A stretch of DNA of 64,000 bases from Hyphomicrobiales bacterium. GTDB lineage: Bacteria; Pseudomonadota; Alphaproteobacteria; Rhizobiales; Xanthobacteraceae. The position numbers and the translations under genes are program-made. The notes below the pieces were generated by a model that was not told where the DNA came from, searched no databases, and worked only from the letters and a program-made list of their open reading frames with translations. The DNA lies in assembly GCA_017305535.1 (NCBI GenBank), contig JAFKKN010000004.1:427131-491130 (forward strand), written 5' to 3'. Shown piece after piece: positions 18,242 through 25,708 of the stretch (its first letter is position 1; every line of letters starts with the position of its first letter).

Positions 18242-18268
18242 GCGATGCAGTATTTTATATTGCATCGC
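18242..18268. promoter_or_regulatory. 27-bp operator-like palindrome between zur and the patatin gene
   Basis: GCGATGCA (18242-18249) mirrors TGCATCGC (18261-18268) around an A/T-rich centre (TATTTTATAT region), with 11 of 13 base pairs matching. It lies in the divergent zur/patatin promoter region. Its right half also contributes TTGCATCGCAA (18260-18270), a box resembling the one before phaZ. The size and symmetry suggest binding of a dimeric regulator. Confidence 0.65.
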
Positions 18269-18274
18269 AACATA

Positions 18275-18293
18275 AAAGCCCCAAATGGGCTTT
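18275..18293 (+). other. Short hairpin at the patatin gene 5' end
   Basis: AAAGCCC (18275-18281) and GGGCTTT (18287-18293) form a 7-bp stem with a CAAAT loop, immediately after the palindrome and overlapping the first possible ATG (18285) of the patatin frame. It could act as a small attenuator or argue for a later start such as GTG 18363. No run of T follows. Confidence 0.5.
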
Positions 18294-19496
18294 CTGCTCT
18301 TTGCGACGAAGCACTGGAACCTGACACCGGCCCCGCAAGGCCGACAACCGATTGGAACTACCGTGACTGGCACCTGGAAATCCTATCTGGATGGCTTGAC
18401 CCGATGGAACCGCGTCGATCCGCCAACGCTTGACGCGAGGCTCAACGCAAGCGCCGCCACCAGTTCGACCAAGAAAATCAACCTGGCATTGCAAGGCGGC
18501 GGCGCACACGGAGCCTTCACCTGGGGTGTGCTGGATCAGCTTCTGGCCGACGAACGGCTGGAAATCGCAGGTCTCTCTGGCGCGTCCGCCGGCGCCCTGA
18601 ACGCCGTCATGGTCGCGGACGGGCTGGCACGCGGCGGCCGCGAGGAGGCGCGGCAACGTCTTGGCGAATTCTGGCGTGCGACCAGCGCCGGCGGCGACCT
18701 GCCGGCGGTGCAGCGGGCCGTGGCCGACCGCCTGTTCTCCATGATGCCGTTCGCGGCGACACCGGTGCAGAACTGGCTGGAGGCGATGTCGCACTACTTC
18801 TCGCCCTACGAACTTAACCCGCTCAACATCAACCCGCTCAAGGATCTGATCGCCCGTTTCGTCGATTTCGACGCGGTGCGCGCCGGCGGCGTGCCGGTCT
18901 TCATTGCCGCCACCAACGTCCATACCGGCCGCCTGCGAATATTCTCCGGCGATGCGCTGTCTGCCGACGCTGTGATGGCCTCCGCCGCCCTGCCCTTCAT
19001 GTTCCGCGCGGTCGAGATCGATGGCGTGCCCTATTGGGACGGCGGCTACATGGGCAATCCTGCGATCTTTCCGTTCCTGCATGAAACCGACGCCGATGAC
19101 GTACTGGTGGTGCAGATCAATCCGGTGACGCGCGCCACCACGCCGCGAACCTCGGCCGAAATCGTCAACCGGCTGAACGAGATCACGTTCAATTCAGCGC
19201 TGATCGCCGAACTGCGCAGCATGGATTTCGCTAATCAGTTGATCGACAACGGCCGCTTTCCGCGTGGCGCCGGGCAAAACCCCTATCGCAAGCTCAACGT
19301 TCATCGCATCCATCTCGGCGGCCTTGGCGAGCGGCTGACGGCGTCGAGCAAGCTGAAAACCGACTTCGACTTCTTCAAGCTGCTGCATCGCGCCGGCCAG
19401 CGCGCCGCGCGCGGCTTCCTCGAACATCACTTCGACGATATCGGCCAACGCAGCACCCTCGACCTCGCGGCGGAATCCGGGATCGAGTGGAGCTAA
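18285..19496 (+). CDS. Patatin-like phospholipase (DUF3734-type)
   Basis: A patatin-domain hydrolase of up to 403 residues, or about 377 from GTG 18363. Key features are the oxyanion loop LALQGGGAHGAFTWGVLDQLL, the nucleophile motif GLSGASAGALNAVM (G-A-S-A-G), and the catalytic Asp in YWDGGYMGNPA (DGG). The long C-terminal part (RSMDFANQLIDNGRFP... HRAGQRAARGFLEHHFDDIGQRSTLDL) fits the DUF3734 extension. From memory, such proteins are often encoded beside 3-hydroxybutyrate dehydrogenase in rhizobia, suggesting a link to PHB turnover. bdhA is not adjacent here; a marR-emrAB operon follows. The start is uncertain because a hairpin overlaps the first ATG. Confidence 0.85.
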   Translation: MGFLLFATKHWNLTPAPQGRQPIGTTVTGTWKSYLDGLTRWNRVDPPTLDARLNASAATSSTKKINLALQGGGAHGAFTWGVLDQLLADERLEIAGLSGASAGALNAVMVADGLARGGREEARQRLGEFWRATSAGGDLPAVQRAVADRLFSMMPFAATPVQNWLEAMSHYFSPYELNPLNINPLKDLIARFVDFDAVRAGGVPVFIAATNVHTGRLRIFSGDALSADAVMASAALPFMFRAVEIDGVPYWDGGYMGNPAIFPFLHETDADDVLVVQINPVTRATTPRTSAEIVNRLNEITFNSALIAELRSMDFANQLIDNGRFPRGAGQNPYRKLNVHRIHLGGLGERLTASSKLKTDFDFFKLLHRAGQRAARGFLEHHFDDIGQRSTLDLAAESGIEWS

Positions 19497-19613
19497 GTGC
19501 AGTCCCGGCATTCACGATGTCGCGAGCAGGCCGCGGGTTCATCAATTTTAAGCATCCGGTAGCCATGAATTTGTCGCAGGGCTGCTCCTGCAAAGCACGA
19601 ATGGAAAAATCGT

Positions 19614-19624
19614 AAGCATTGCTT
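19614..19624. promoter_or_regulatory. Candidate MarR operator before the efflux operon
   Basis: AAGCATTGCTT is an 11-bp palindrome (AAGCA-T-TGCTT) located 29 bases before the marR ATG, in an A/T-rich promoter-like stretch. MarR-family repressors usually bind such short palindromes over their own promoter, so this is a plausible autoregulatory site. The match is short and unproven. Confidence 0.4.
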
Positions 19625-19652
19625 ATTATATCGCTCACTTAGGAACCGAGCG

Positions 19653-20138
19653 ATGACCCGATCCGGACCCATTGATGCTGACTTTCTGTTTGCCTTGTTC
19701 GAGGTGCAACGGTTGTTGCGGCTCTACGCCGACAAGCAGGCATCCCAGTATGGGTTGACACGAACGCAGTGGGCGGTCCTGGCCAAGGTCAACCGCACGG
19801 AAGGACTGAAGCAGGCCGAAATCGCCGAGATGCTCGAGATCCAACCGATCACATTGACGCGACTGATCGACAAGCTCTGCAGCAGCGGGCTTCTCGAACG
19901 CCGCAGCGATGCCACCGATCGCCGCATCAACCGTTTGTACCTGACCAAGGCCGCGCGCCCGCTGATGGCGAAACTTGCGGCCTTGCGATCCGAAGTCGTC
20001 GCGACCGCCTGTACCGGCTTCAGCCACACCGAAGTTCATCGGCTGGTCGAGCAACTCGAAACCATCAAGGACAATGTCCGCGACGCGCTGCAAACCGCTC
20101 CGAGCGCAACGAAGCTGAAGGAACGCCGTTATGGCTGA
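19653..20138 (+). CDS. MarR-family repressor of the efflux operon (EmrR-like)
   Basis: A 161-residue MarR/EmrR protein. The winged-helix region is YGLTRTQWAVLAKVNRTEGLKQAEIAEMLEIQPITLTRLIDKLCSSGLLERRSDATDRRINRLYLTKAARPLM, with the DxRxxxLxLT wing signature DRRINRLYLT. It should sense aromatic or amphipathic compounds and repress the emrAB genes it overlaps. Its last eight bases overlap the emrA start, giving tight translational coupling. Confidence 0.92.
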   Translation: MTRSGPIDADFLFALFEVQRLLRLYADKQASQYGLTRTQWAVLAKVNRTEGLKQAEIAEMLEIQPITLTRLIDKLCSSGLLERRSDATDRRINRLYLTKAARPLMAKLAALRSEVVATACTGFSHTEVHRLVEQLETIKDNVRDALQTAPSATKLKERRYG

Positions 20139-21303
20139 ACCCGCCCTTAAACTTGCGCCCGAGCAGAAGGCCAATCCGCCCGCGCCGACGCAAGCCGAAG
20201 CGCCCGTGGCCCAGCAGCGCGGCCTCGCCGCCGGCTTCCGGCGCTATCGCCGTCCGCTGCTTCTGATCGTGCTGCCGGTGGTCGCCCTGATCGCCGGCAT
20301 CGGCTTCTATCTCAGCGGCGGTCGGTACGTCACCACCGACGACGCCTATGTCGGCGCGCAGAAGGTGCTGATCACGCCGGACATCTCCGGCAAGATCGAT
20401 AAGGTGATGGTGCGCGAAGGTCAGCAGGTGAAGAAGGGTGATCTGCTGTTCGAGATCGATCCGGTGCCGTTCCGCCTCGCCGTCGAGCAGGCCACCGCCA
20501 AACTCAACGAAGCCAAAGTCACCTACGACAACCTGCGCTCCAACTTGACGCTGTACGCCAGGTCGTCCGAACTGTCGCAGCAGAGCATCGAGCTGAAGCA
20601 GCGCGACGTCGAACGCAAATCTGCTTTGGTCCAGAGCAATTCGGGATCGCGGCTCGACCTCGACAACAGTTTGAGCGGACTGGTGCAGGCACAAGGATTG
20701 AACCAGATCCTGCAACAGCAGATTTCGGCCGCGAAGAATCAGTTGCTCGGCAATCCCGAATTGCCGCTCGCGGAGTTTCCCGCCTATGCGCAGGCCAAAG
20801 CCGCGCTCGATGACGCGAAGCGCAATCTCGACCATACCGAATTGCGCGCGCCGATCGACGGCGTCGCCACCCAGGTCGACAACATTCAGCTCGGCCGCTT
20901 CGTGGCGGCGGGCACACCGGTGTTCAGCGTCATCGACACCTCGGCCCCGTGGGTCGATGCCAATCCGAAGGAATCCGATTTCACCTATGTCGCGGTCGGT
21001 CAGTCAGTGACCCTTGATGTCGACGCGTTCCCCGATCATCAATTCAAGGGAACGGTCGGCTCGCTCAGCCCCGGCACCGGCGCGACTTTCGCGATCCTGC
21101 CGCCGCAGAACGCCACCGGCAACTTCGTCAAGATCGTGCAGCGCGTTCCGGTCCGCATCTACTTCGACAAGAATGACGCCGCCGTACAGCGCCTCAAGGC
21201 CGGCATGAGCACCTATGTCACCATCGATACCGGGCACAAGCGGACGCTTGCTGGCCTGTTCGGTTTCGGCGCCGCCAAGGCACCTGCCAAAGCCGGGAAA
21301 TAA
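20131..21303 (+). CDS. emrA: HlyD-family periplasmic adaptor of an EmrAB efflux pump
   Basis: A 390-residue membrane fusion protein. One N-terminal transmembrane anchor (PLLLIVLPVVALIAGIGFYLSG) is followed by a biotinyl-lipoyl half (RYVTTDDAYVGAQKVLITPDISGKIDKVMVREGQQVKKGDLLFEID), a coiled-coil hairpin in the middle, and the second lipoyl half (TELRAPIDGVATQVDNIQLGRFVAAGTPVFSVID). The protein spans the periplasm and couples the EmrB pump to an outer membrane channel, encoded elsewhere. The start overlaps marR, and emrB starts two bases after its stop. Confidence 0.93.
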   Translation: MAEPALKLAPEQKANPPAPTQAEAPVAQQRGLAAGFRRYRRPLLLIVLPVVALIAGIGFYLSGGRYVTTDDAYVGAQKVLITPDISGKIDKVMVREGQQVKKGDLLFEIDPVPFRLAVEQATAKLNEAKVTYDNLRSNLTLYARSSELSQQSIELKQRDVERKSALVQSNSGSRLDLDNSLSGLVQAQGLNQILQQQISAAKNQLLGNPELPLAEFPAYAQAKAALDDAKRNLDHTELRAPIDGVATQVDNIQLGRFVAAGTPVFSVIDTSAPWVDANPKESDFTYVAVGQSVTLDVDAFPDHQFKGTVGSLSPGTGATFAILPPQNATGNFVKIVQRVPVRIYFDKNDAAVQRLKAGMSTYVTIDTGHKRTLAGLFGFGAAKAPAKAGK

Positions 21304-21305
21304 CC

Positions 21306-22862
21306 ATGACAACCGCCGCCGCACATCCTGTTGCGGTGCCGGGCCTGCGCCGGAACATGGTGACGATCTGCGCCATGACCGCGACCATCATGCAGGCGCT
21401 CGACACCACCATCGCCAACGTGGCGCTGCCCTATATGCAGGGCAGCCTGTCGGCGTCGCAGGACCAGATCAACTGGGTGCTGACCTCCTACATCGTCGCC
21501 GCCGCGATCATGACCGCACCGGTCGGCTGGATCGCCAACCGCTTCGGGCGCAAGCGCATCTTCATCATCTGCTCCGCCGGCTTCACCGTCGCTTCAGTGA
21601 TGTGTGGCTTGGCGCAGGATATTACCCAGATGGTGCTGTTCCGCCTGCTACAGGGCGTTTTCGGCGCGGCACTGGTGCCGTTGTCGCAGGCGGTGATGCT
21701 GGACAGCTACGCCCTGCATGAACGCGCCAAGGCGATGGCGATCTGGGGCATGGGCGTGATGATGGGACCGATCATGGGTCCCTCCCTCGGCGCCTGGCTG
21801 ACCGAAACTTACTCCTGGCACTGGGTCTTCTTCGTCAACCTGCCGTTCGGTGCCATTACCGTCATCGGCCTCATCATCTTCATGGATGAAACGAAGCTCG
21901 ACACCAAGCTACGCTTCGACTGGTTCGGTTTCACCGCGCTCGCGGTAGGCATCGGCGCACTGCAACTGGCGCTCGACCGCGGAGAACAACTCGACTGGTT
22001 CAACTCGTGGGAAATCGTAATCGAGTTCATCATCTCGGGCGTCGGTTTCTACTATTTCTTCGCGCATTCGTTCACCACCGAGCGCCCGTTCATTCAGTTC
22101 GCAATTTTCAAGGACAAGAATTTCGCAACGGGCTGCATCTTCATGGTGGTGATCGGTGTCGTCCTATTCTCGACCATGGCGCTGGCCTCGCCACTGTTCC
22201 AGAATGCCTTCGGTTACCCGATCCTCACCGCCGGCCTGCTATTGGCGACGCGCGGCAGCGGCACCTTCGTCGCCATGATGCTGGTCAGCCGTTTGATGAA
22301 ATATTTCGAAGCCAAGCATCTGATCGCAGCCGGCCTGTCGCTCATCGCCATCACACTTTACGAGATGACAGGCTGGACCGCCGATACCCAGGTGAAAACC
22401 ATCGTCATCAACAGCGTGGTTCAGGGATTCGGTCTGGGCCTCGTGTTCGTTCCGTTATCGACCGCGGCTTTCATGACATTGCCGAACCACCTGCGCACCG
22501 ATGGTACATCGATGCTGACGCTGATCCGCAACGTCGCCAGCTCGATCGGCATTTCTATCGTCATCGCGCAACTGACCAGCGGCACATCGCGCGCCCACGC
22601 CGTTCTGGCCGAGCACATCACCCCGTTCAACAACGCGCTGCAAATGCCCAATGTCACCAGCATCATCAATTTGCAGACCGATGCCGGCCGCGCGATGATG
22701 GACGGAATCCTCTACATGCAGGCGCAGATCATCTCGTTCTCGCAGGACTTCGAGCTGGTGACGCTGGTGACGCTGTGCGCGATTCCGCTGGCCTTCTTCA
22801 TGGGCTCGACCAAGGCTGCGATGCTCGCACCGGGCGCTGATCACGCCGCCGTCATGGAGTGA
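21306..22862 (+). CDS. emrB: DHA2-family MFS drug exporter (EmrB-like)
   Basis: A 518-residue, 14-helix major facilitator of the DHA2 family. Motifs include ALDTTIANVALPYMQGSL (typical DHA2 opening), WVLTSYIVAAAIMTAPVGWIANRFGRKRIF (motif A: GxxxDRxGRK-like) and GPSLGAWLTETYSWHWVFFVNLPFG (motif C-like region). It uses the proton gradient to expel hydrophobic or uncoupling compounds. The final codons lie in a 10-bp hairpin shared with the convergent pcaG end. Confidence 0.95.
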   Translation: MTTAAAHPVAVPGLRRNMVTICAMTATIMQALDTTIANVALPYMQGSLSASQDQINWVLTSYIVAAAIMTAPVGWIANRFGRKRIFIICSAGFTVASVMCGLAQDITQMVLFRLLQGVFGAALVPLSQAVMLDSYALHERAKAMAIWGMGVMMGPIMGPSLGAWLTETYSWHWVFFVNLPFGAITVIGLIIFMDETKLDTKLRFDWFGFTALAVGIGALQLALDRGEQLDWFNSWEIVIEFIISGVGFYYFFAHSFTTERPFIQFAIFKDKNFATGCIFMVVIGVVLFSTMALASPLFQNAFGYPILTAGLLLATRGSGTFVAMMLVSRLMKYFEAKHLIAAGLSLIAITLYEMTGWTADTQVKTIVINSVVQGFGLGLVFVPLSTAAFMTLPNHLRTDGTSMLTLIRNVASSIGISIVIAQLTSGTSRAHAVLAEHITPFNNALQMPNVTSIINLQTDAGRAMMDGILYMQAQIISFSQDFELVTLVTLCAIPLAFFMGSTKAAMLAPGADHAAVME

Positions 22863-22869
22863 CGGCGGC
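22845..22869. terminator. Hairpin over the emrB stop, between convergent genes
   Basis: GCCGCCGTCA (22845-22854) and TGACGGCGGC (22860-22869) make a perfect 10-bp stem with a five-base loop spanning the emrB stop codon. pcaG ends 18 bases further on in the opposite direction. There is no T-run, so it may act as a bidirectional 3'-end structure instead of a classic terminator. Confidence 0.5.
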
Positions 22870-22886
22870 AACGCTGATCGACATTC

Positions 22887-23474
22887 TCAGACGTCGAAGA
22901 ACACCGTTTCGTTGTCACCCTGGAGGTGAATGTCGAAGCGATAGGTCGCGCCTCCGACTTCGCGCCTGGCAATCAAGGTTGCGCGGCGCTCCGCCGGCAC
23001 CAAGGCCAGGATCGGATCGGCGGCATTCTTCTCGGCCTCGTCATCGAAATAGATGCGGGTATAGAGGTGCAGCAACATGCCGCGCGCGAAGACCGCGAGC
23101 AGGATATGCGGCGCCTGCGGCTTGCCGTCGGGATCGGGCACCTCGCCCGGCTTGATGGTGTCGAAGGAAAACCCGCCCTTGGCGCTGGTGCCGCAGCGGC
23201 CGAAACCCTTGAAAGCCGCATTCGGCAGCGCCCGCGTGTCGCGCGGATTTGCATAACGACCTTGCGCGTCGGCCTGCCAGATTTCCAGCATGGCATCCGG
23301 GATCACCGCGCCATCGCCGTCGAACACCTGTCCAGCGATGCGAATCCGATCGCCGGACGCATCAGGCGTCACCAGATCGTTTGTGAATGCGTCGTTCCAC
23401 TCGTACTTCCCGCCGGGCGTCAGCCCGTAAGCGAAATACGGACCGACGGTTTGTGAAGGCGTGAGGCCGGCCAT
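22887..23474 (-). CDS. pcaG: Protocatechuate 3,4-dioxygenase alpha subunit
   Basis: A 195-residue intradiol dioxygenase subunit. It has the family fold elements LTPSQTVGPYFAYGL, GQVFDGDGAVIPDAMLEIWQADAQGRYANP and the partially conserved PHILLAVFARGMLLHLYTRIYFD, lacking a full set of iron ligands, as expected for alpha. Together with PcaH it opens the ring of protocatechuate to 3-carboxy-cis,cis-muconate. The pcaH stop and pcaG start share one base (TAATG), so the subunits are translationally coupled. Confidence 0.95.
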   Translation of the reverse strand: MAGLTPSQTVGPYFAYGLTPGGKYEWNDAFTNDLVTPDASGDRIRIAGQVFDGDGAVIPDAMLEIWQADAQGRYANPRDTRALPNAAFKGFGRCGTSAKGGFSFDTIKPGEVPDPDGKPQAPHILLAVFARGMLLHLYTRIYFDDEAEKNAADPILALVPAERRATLIARREVGGATYRFDIHLQGDNETVFFDV

Positions 23475-24181
23475 TACTTGGTCTCCATCGGGGTCGCATC
23501 ACGGCCACGCAAGACGATATCGAAGCGATAGCACAGCGCCCAGTCGGGCTTGGTGTTCTCCAGATCGAAGTTCGACACCATGCGCATCCGCGCTTTCTCA
23601 TCCGGCACCGAATTGAAGATCGGGTCGAACTCGAACAGCGGATCGCCGGGGAAATACATCTGCGTCACCAGCCGCGAAATAAAGGCATGGCCAAACACCG
23701 AGAAATGAATGTGCGCCGGCCGCCACGCATTGGGGTGATTGCCCCACGGATAAGCGCCGGGCTTGATGGTGACGAAGCGATAATAGCCGTCGGCATCGGT
23801 CTGGGCGCGACCGGCGCCGGTGAAATTCGGATCGAGCGGTGCCGGATGTTGATCGACGACGTGAATGTAGCGACCGCAGGCGTTGGCTTGCCAGATTTCC
23901 AAGAGCGTGTTCGGCACGCCGCGGCCATCCTCGTCGCGAACATGGCCATGCACGATGATCCGCTCGCCGAGCGGCTCGCCTTTATGCTGGATGGTCAAAT
24001 CGTGATCGTTGGGCCGGACCGTTTCGTGGCCGTAAACCGGGCCGGTCAATTCGGAGAGCGTCTGCCGCATGAGGATCAGCGGCTTCTGCGGCGAGCGTTT
24101 CGGCGTGCTCTTGTAGCCGGGAAACAGGCGCGGCGGATGCGCGACGTTGCTTTCACGCGGATAGATCAGCGTCATATCCAT
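23474..24181 (-). CDS. pcaH: Protocatechuate 3,4-dioxygenase beta subunit (catalytic, iron-binding)
   Basis: The 235-residue beta subunit carries the active-site non-haem Fe(III). The expected iron ligands are visible: the tyrosine in CGRYIHV, the tyrosine in KPGAYPWG, and the two histidines in RPAHIHFSVFG. The N-terminal region holds PLILMRQTLSELTGPVYGHE. GGGAGG just before ATG 24181 decides the start; an upstream open frame adds 16 residues without a ribosome site. It is the first gene of the pcaHG pair. Confidence 0.95.
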   Translation of the reverse strand: MDMTLIYPRESNVAHPPRLFPGYKSTPKRSPQKPLILMRQTLSELTGPVYGHETVRPNDHDLTIQHKGEPLGERIIVHGHVRDEDGRGVPNTLLEIWQANACGRYIHVVDQHPAPLDPNFTGAGRAQTDADGYYRFVTIKPGAYPWGNHPNAWRPAHIHFSVFGHAFISRLVTQMYFPGDPLFEFDPIFNSVPDEKARMRMVSNFDLENTKPDWALCYRFDIVLRGRDATPMETK

Positions 24182-24247
24182 TGTCCTCCCGCCGCCGCCC
24201 ATTTCAGGCGGCGGTCTTTGCTTATTCACCGGCCGCGATGCGGTCGG

Positions 24248-25456
24248 TCAGTTCAGCTTCTCAAGCGCCATCGCCACGCCCTGGCCGACGCCGACACACA
24301 TCGTCGCCAGCGCCAGCTTGCCGCCGCGCTTCTCCATGCCGTGCACCGCCGTCATCGCCAGCCGCGCGCCGCTCATGCCGAGCGGATGCCCGAGTGCGAT
24401 AGCGCCGCCATGCGGGTTGACGAAATCGGCGTCGTCCTTCACTCCCAATTGGCGGAGACAGGCTATCCCCTGCGACGCGAAGGCTTCGTTGAGCTCGATC
24501 AAATCGAAGTCGGAAATCTTCAGGCCCAGCCGCTCCATCAGCTTGCGCGTGGCAGGCACCGGGCCGATGCCCATGATGCGCGGCGGCACGCCGGCCGAGG
24601 CGAGACCGAGAATGCGCGCACGCGGCGTCAGGCCGTGCTTCTTCACCGCCGCTTCCGAGGCGAGGATCATCGCCGCCGCGCCGTCGTTGACGCCCGACGC
24701 ATTGCCGGCGGTCACTGTGCCCGGATCGCGCACGATCGGCTTCAGCTTGGCGAGCGCCTCAATGGTCGTATCGGGGCGCGGATGTTCGTCGGCGTCCACG
24801 ATGATCGGCCCGGCCTTGCCGCCGGGAATGCTGATCGGGGTGATCTCCTCGGCGAAATAACCGCTCGCGATGGCCTTGCCGGCGCGCTGCTGCGAGCGGA
24901 TCGCGAAGGCGTCCTGATCGGCGCGCGACACCTGGAATTCCTCGGCGACATTCTCGCCGGTGGTCGGCATCGGATCGACACCGTATTGCGCCTTCAGCAG
25001 CGGATTGATGAAGCGCCAGCCGATAGTGGTGTCGAACACCTCGGCGCTGCGCGAGAAGGCGGAGGTCGCCTTGCCCATCACGAACGGCGCGCGCGTCATC
25101 GATTCGACGCCGCCGGCAATCGCCAGATCGATTTCGCCGGCGCGAATGGCGCGGCCCGCCGCACCAACCGCGTCGAGGCCCGACGCGCACAACCGGTTCA
25201 AGGTCTGGCCCGGCACCGAATCCGGCAGCCCCGCCAGCAGCAGCGCCATGCGCGCGACGTTGCGGTTGTCTTCGCCGGCCTGATTGGCCGAGCCGAAATA
25301 GACTTCGTCAACGGCAGTCCAGTCGACGCCGGGATTACGCTCCTTCAACGCCTTGATCGGCGCCGCGGCCAGATCGTCGGCGCGCACCTTGGCGAGCGAA
25401 CCGCCGAAACGGCCGATCGGGGTCCGGACAGCATCACAGAGAAAAACGTCGCCCAT
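24248..25456 (-). CDS. pcaF: 3-oxoadipyl-CoA thiolase
   Basis: A 402-residue thiolase that performs the last step of the beta-ketoadipate pathway, cleaving 3-oxoadipyl-CoA to succinyl-CoA and acetyl-CoA. Family features are MGDVFLCDAVRTPIGRFGG, the nucleophile Cys in NRLCASGLDAV, the active-site GHPLGMSGARL (His) and the C-terminal CVGVGQGVAM (Cys). PcaF-type features such as YFGSANQAGEDNRNVARMA distinguish it from PhaA. It precedes pcaH on the same strand with 66 bases between. pcaI, pcaJ, pcaB, pcaC and pcaD are not in the window. Confidence 0.92.
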   Translation of the reverse strand: MGDVFLCDAVRTPIGRFGGSLAKVRADDLAAAPIKALKERNPGVDWTAVDEVYFGSANQAGEDNRNVARMALLLAGLPDSVPGQTLNRLCASGLDAVGAAGRAIRAGEIDLAIAGGVESMTRAPFVMGKATSAFSRSAEVFDTTIGWRFINPLLKAQYGVDPMPTTGENVAEEFQVSRADQDAFAIRSQQRAGKAIASGYFAEEITPISIPGGKAGPIIVDADEHPRPDTTIEALAKLKPIVRDPGTVTAGNASGVNDGAAAMILASEAAVKKHGLTPRARILGLASAGVPPRIMGIGPVPATRKLMERLGLKISDFDLIELNEAFASQGIACLRQLGVKDDADFVNPHGGAIALGHPLGMSGARLAMTAVHGMEKRGGKLALATMCVGVGQGVAMALEKLN

Positions 25457-25708
25457 GGTGAAAACTCCCCGATTGTGGCCGCCCCTCAACGGGACGCCGG
25501 ATTGTATGAAACTCCAACGATGTCAGGTTTTAGGAAGCTATCCAAACGAGGTCAATTGACGGCGGCGCGAGCGGCCCCGCGTTCCGCAGCGGGGGGATAT
25601 GCGCCCGCGCCGGACAGGCCGTGATAAATGCCCGAAGCCGTGGAAATCGTGCATGAACCGGGTGGGCCCATAGGATCGCCCGGCAAAACTCTGTAGTTTG
25701 CTGCCGCC

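Noticed and set aside
18242..18268. Palindrome as a standard Zur or Irr box
   Set aside because: Neither the GTTATAATATAAC-like Zur form nor the TTTAGAA-type iron control element is matched; symmetry alone does not identify the regulator.
23687..25624. 645-codon plus-strand open frame over pcaH and pcaF
   Set aside because: Low-complexity Arg/His/Ala sequence antisense to genes with complete catalytic motifs; no ribosome site or family match.
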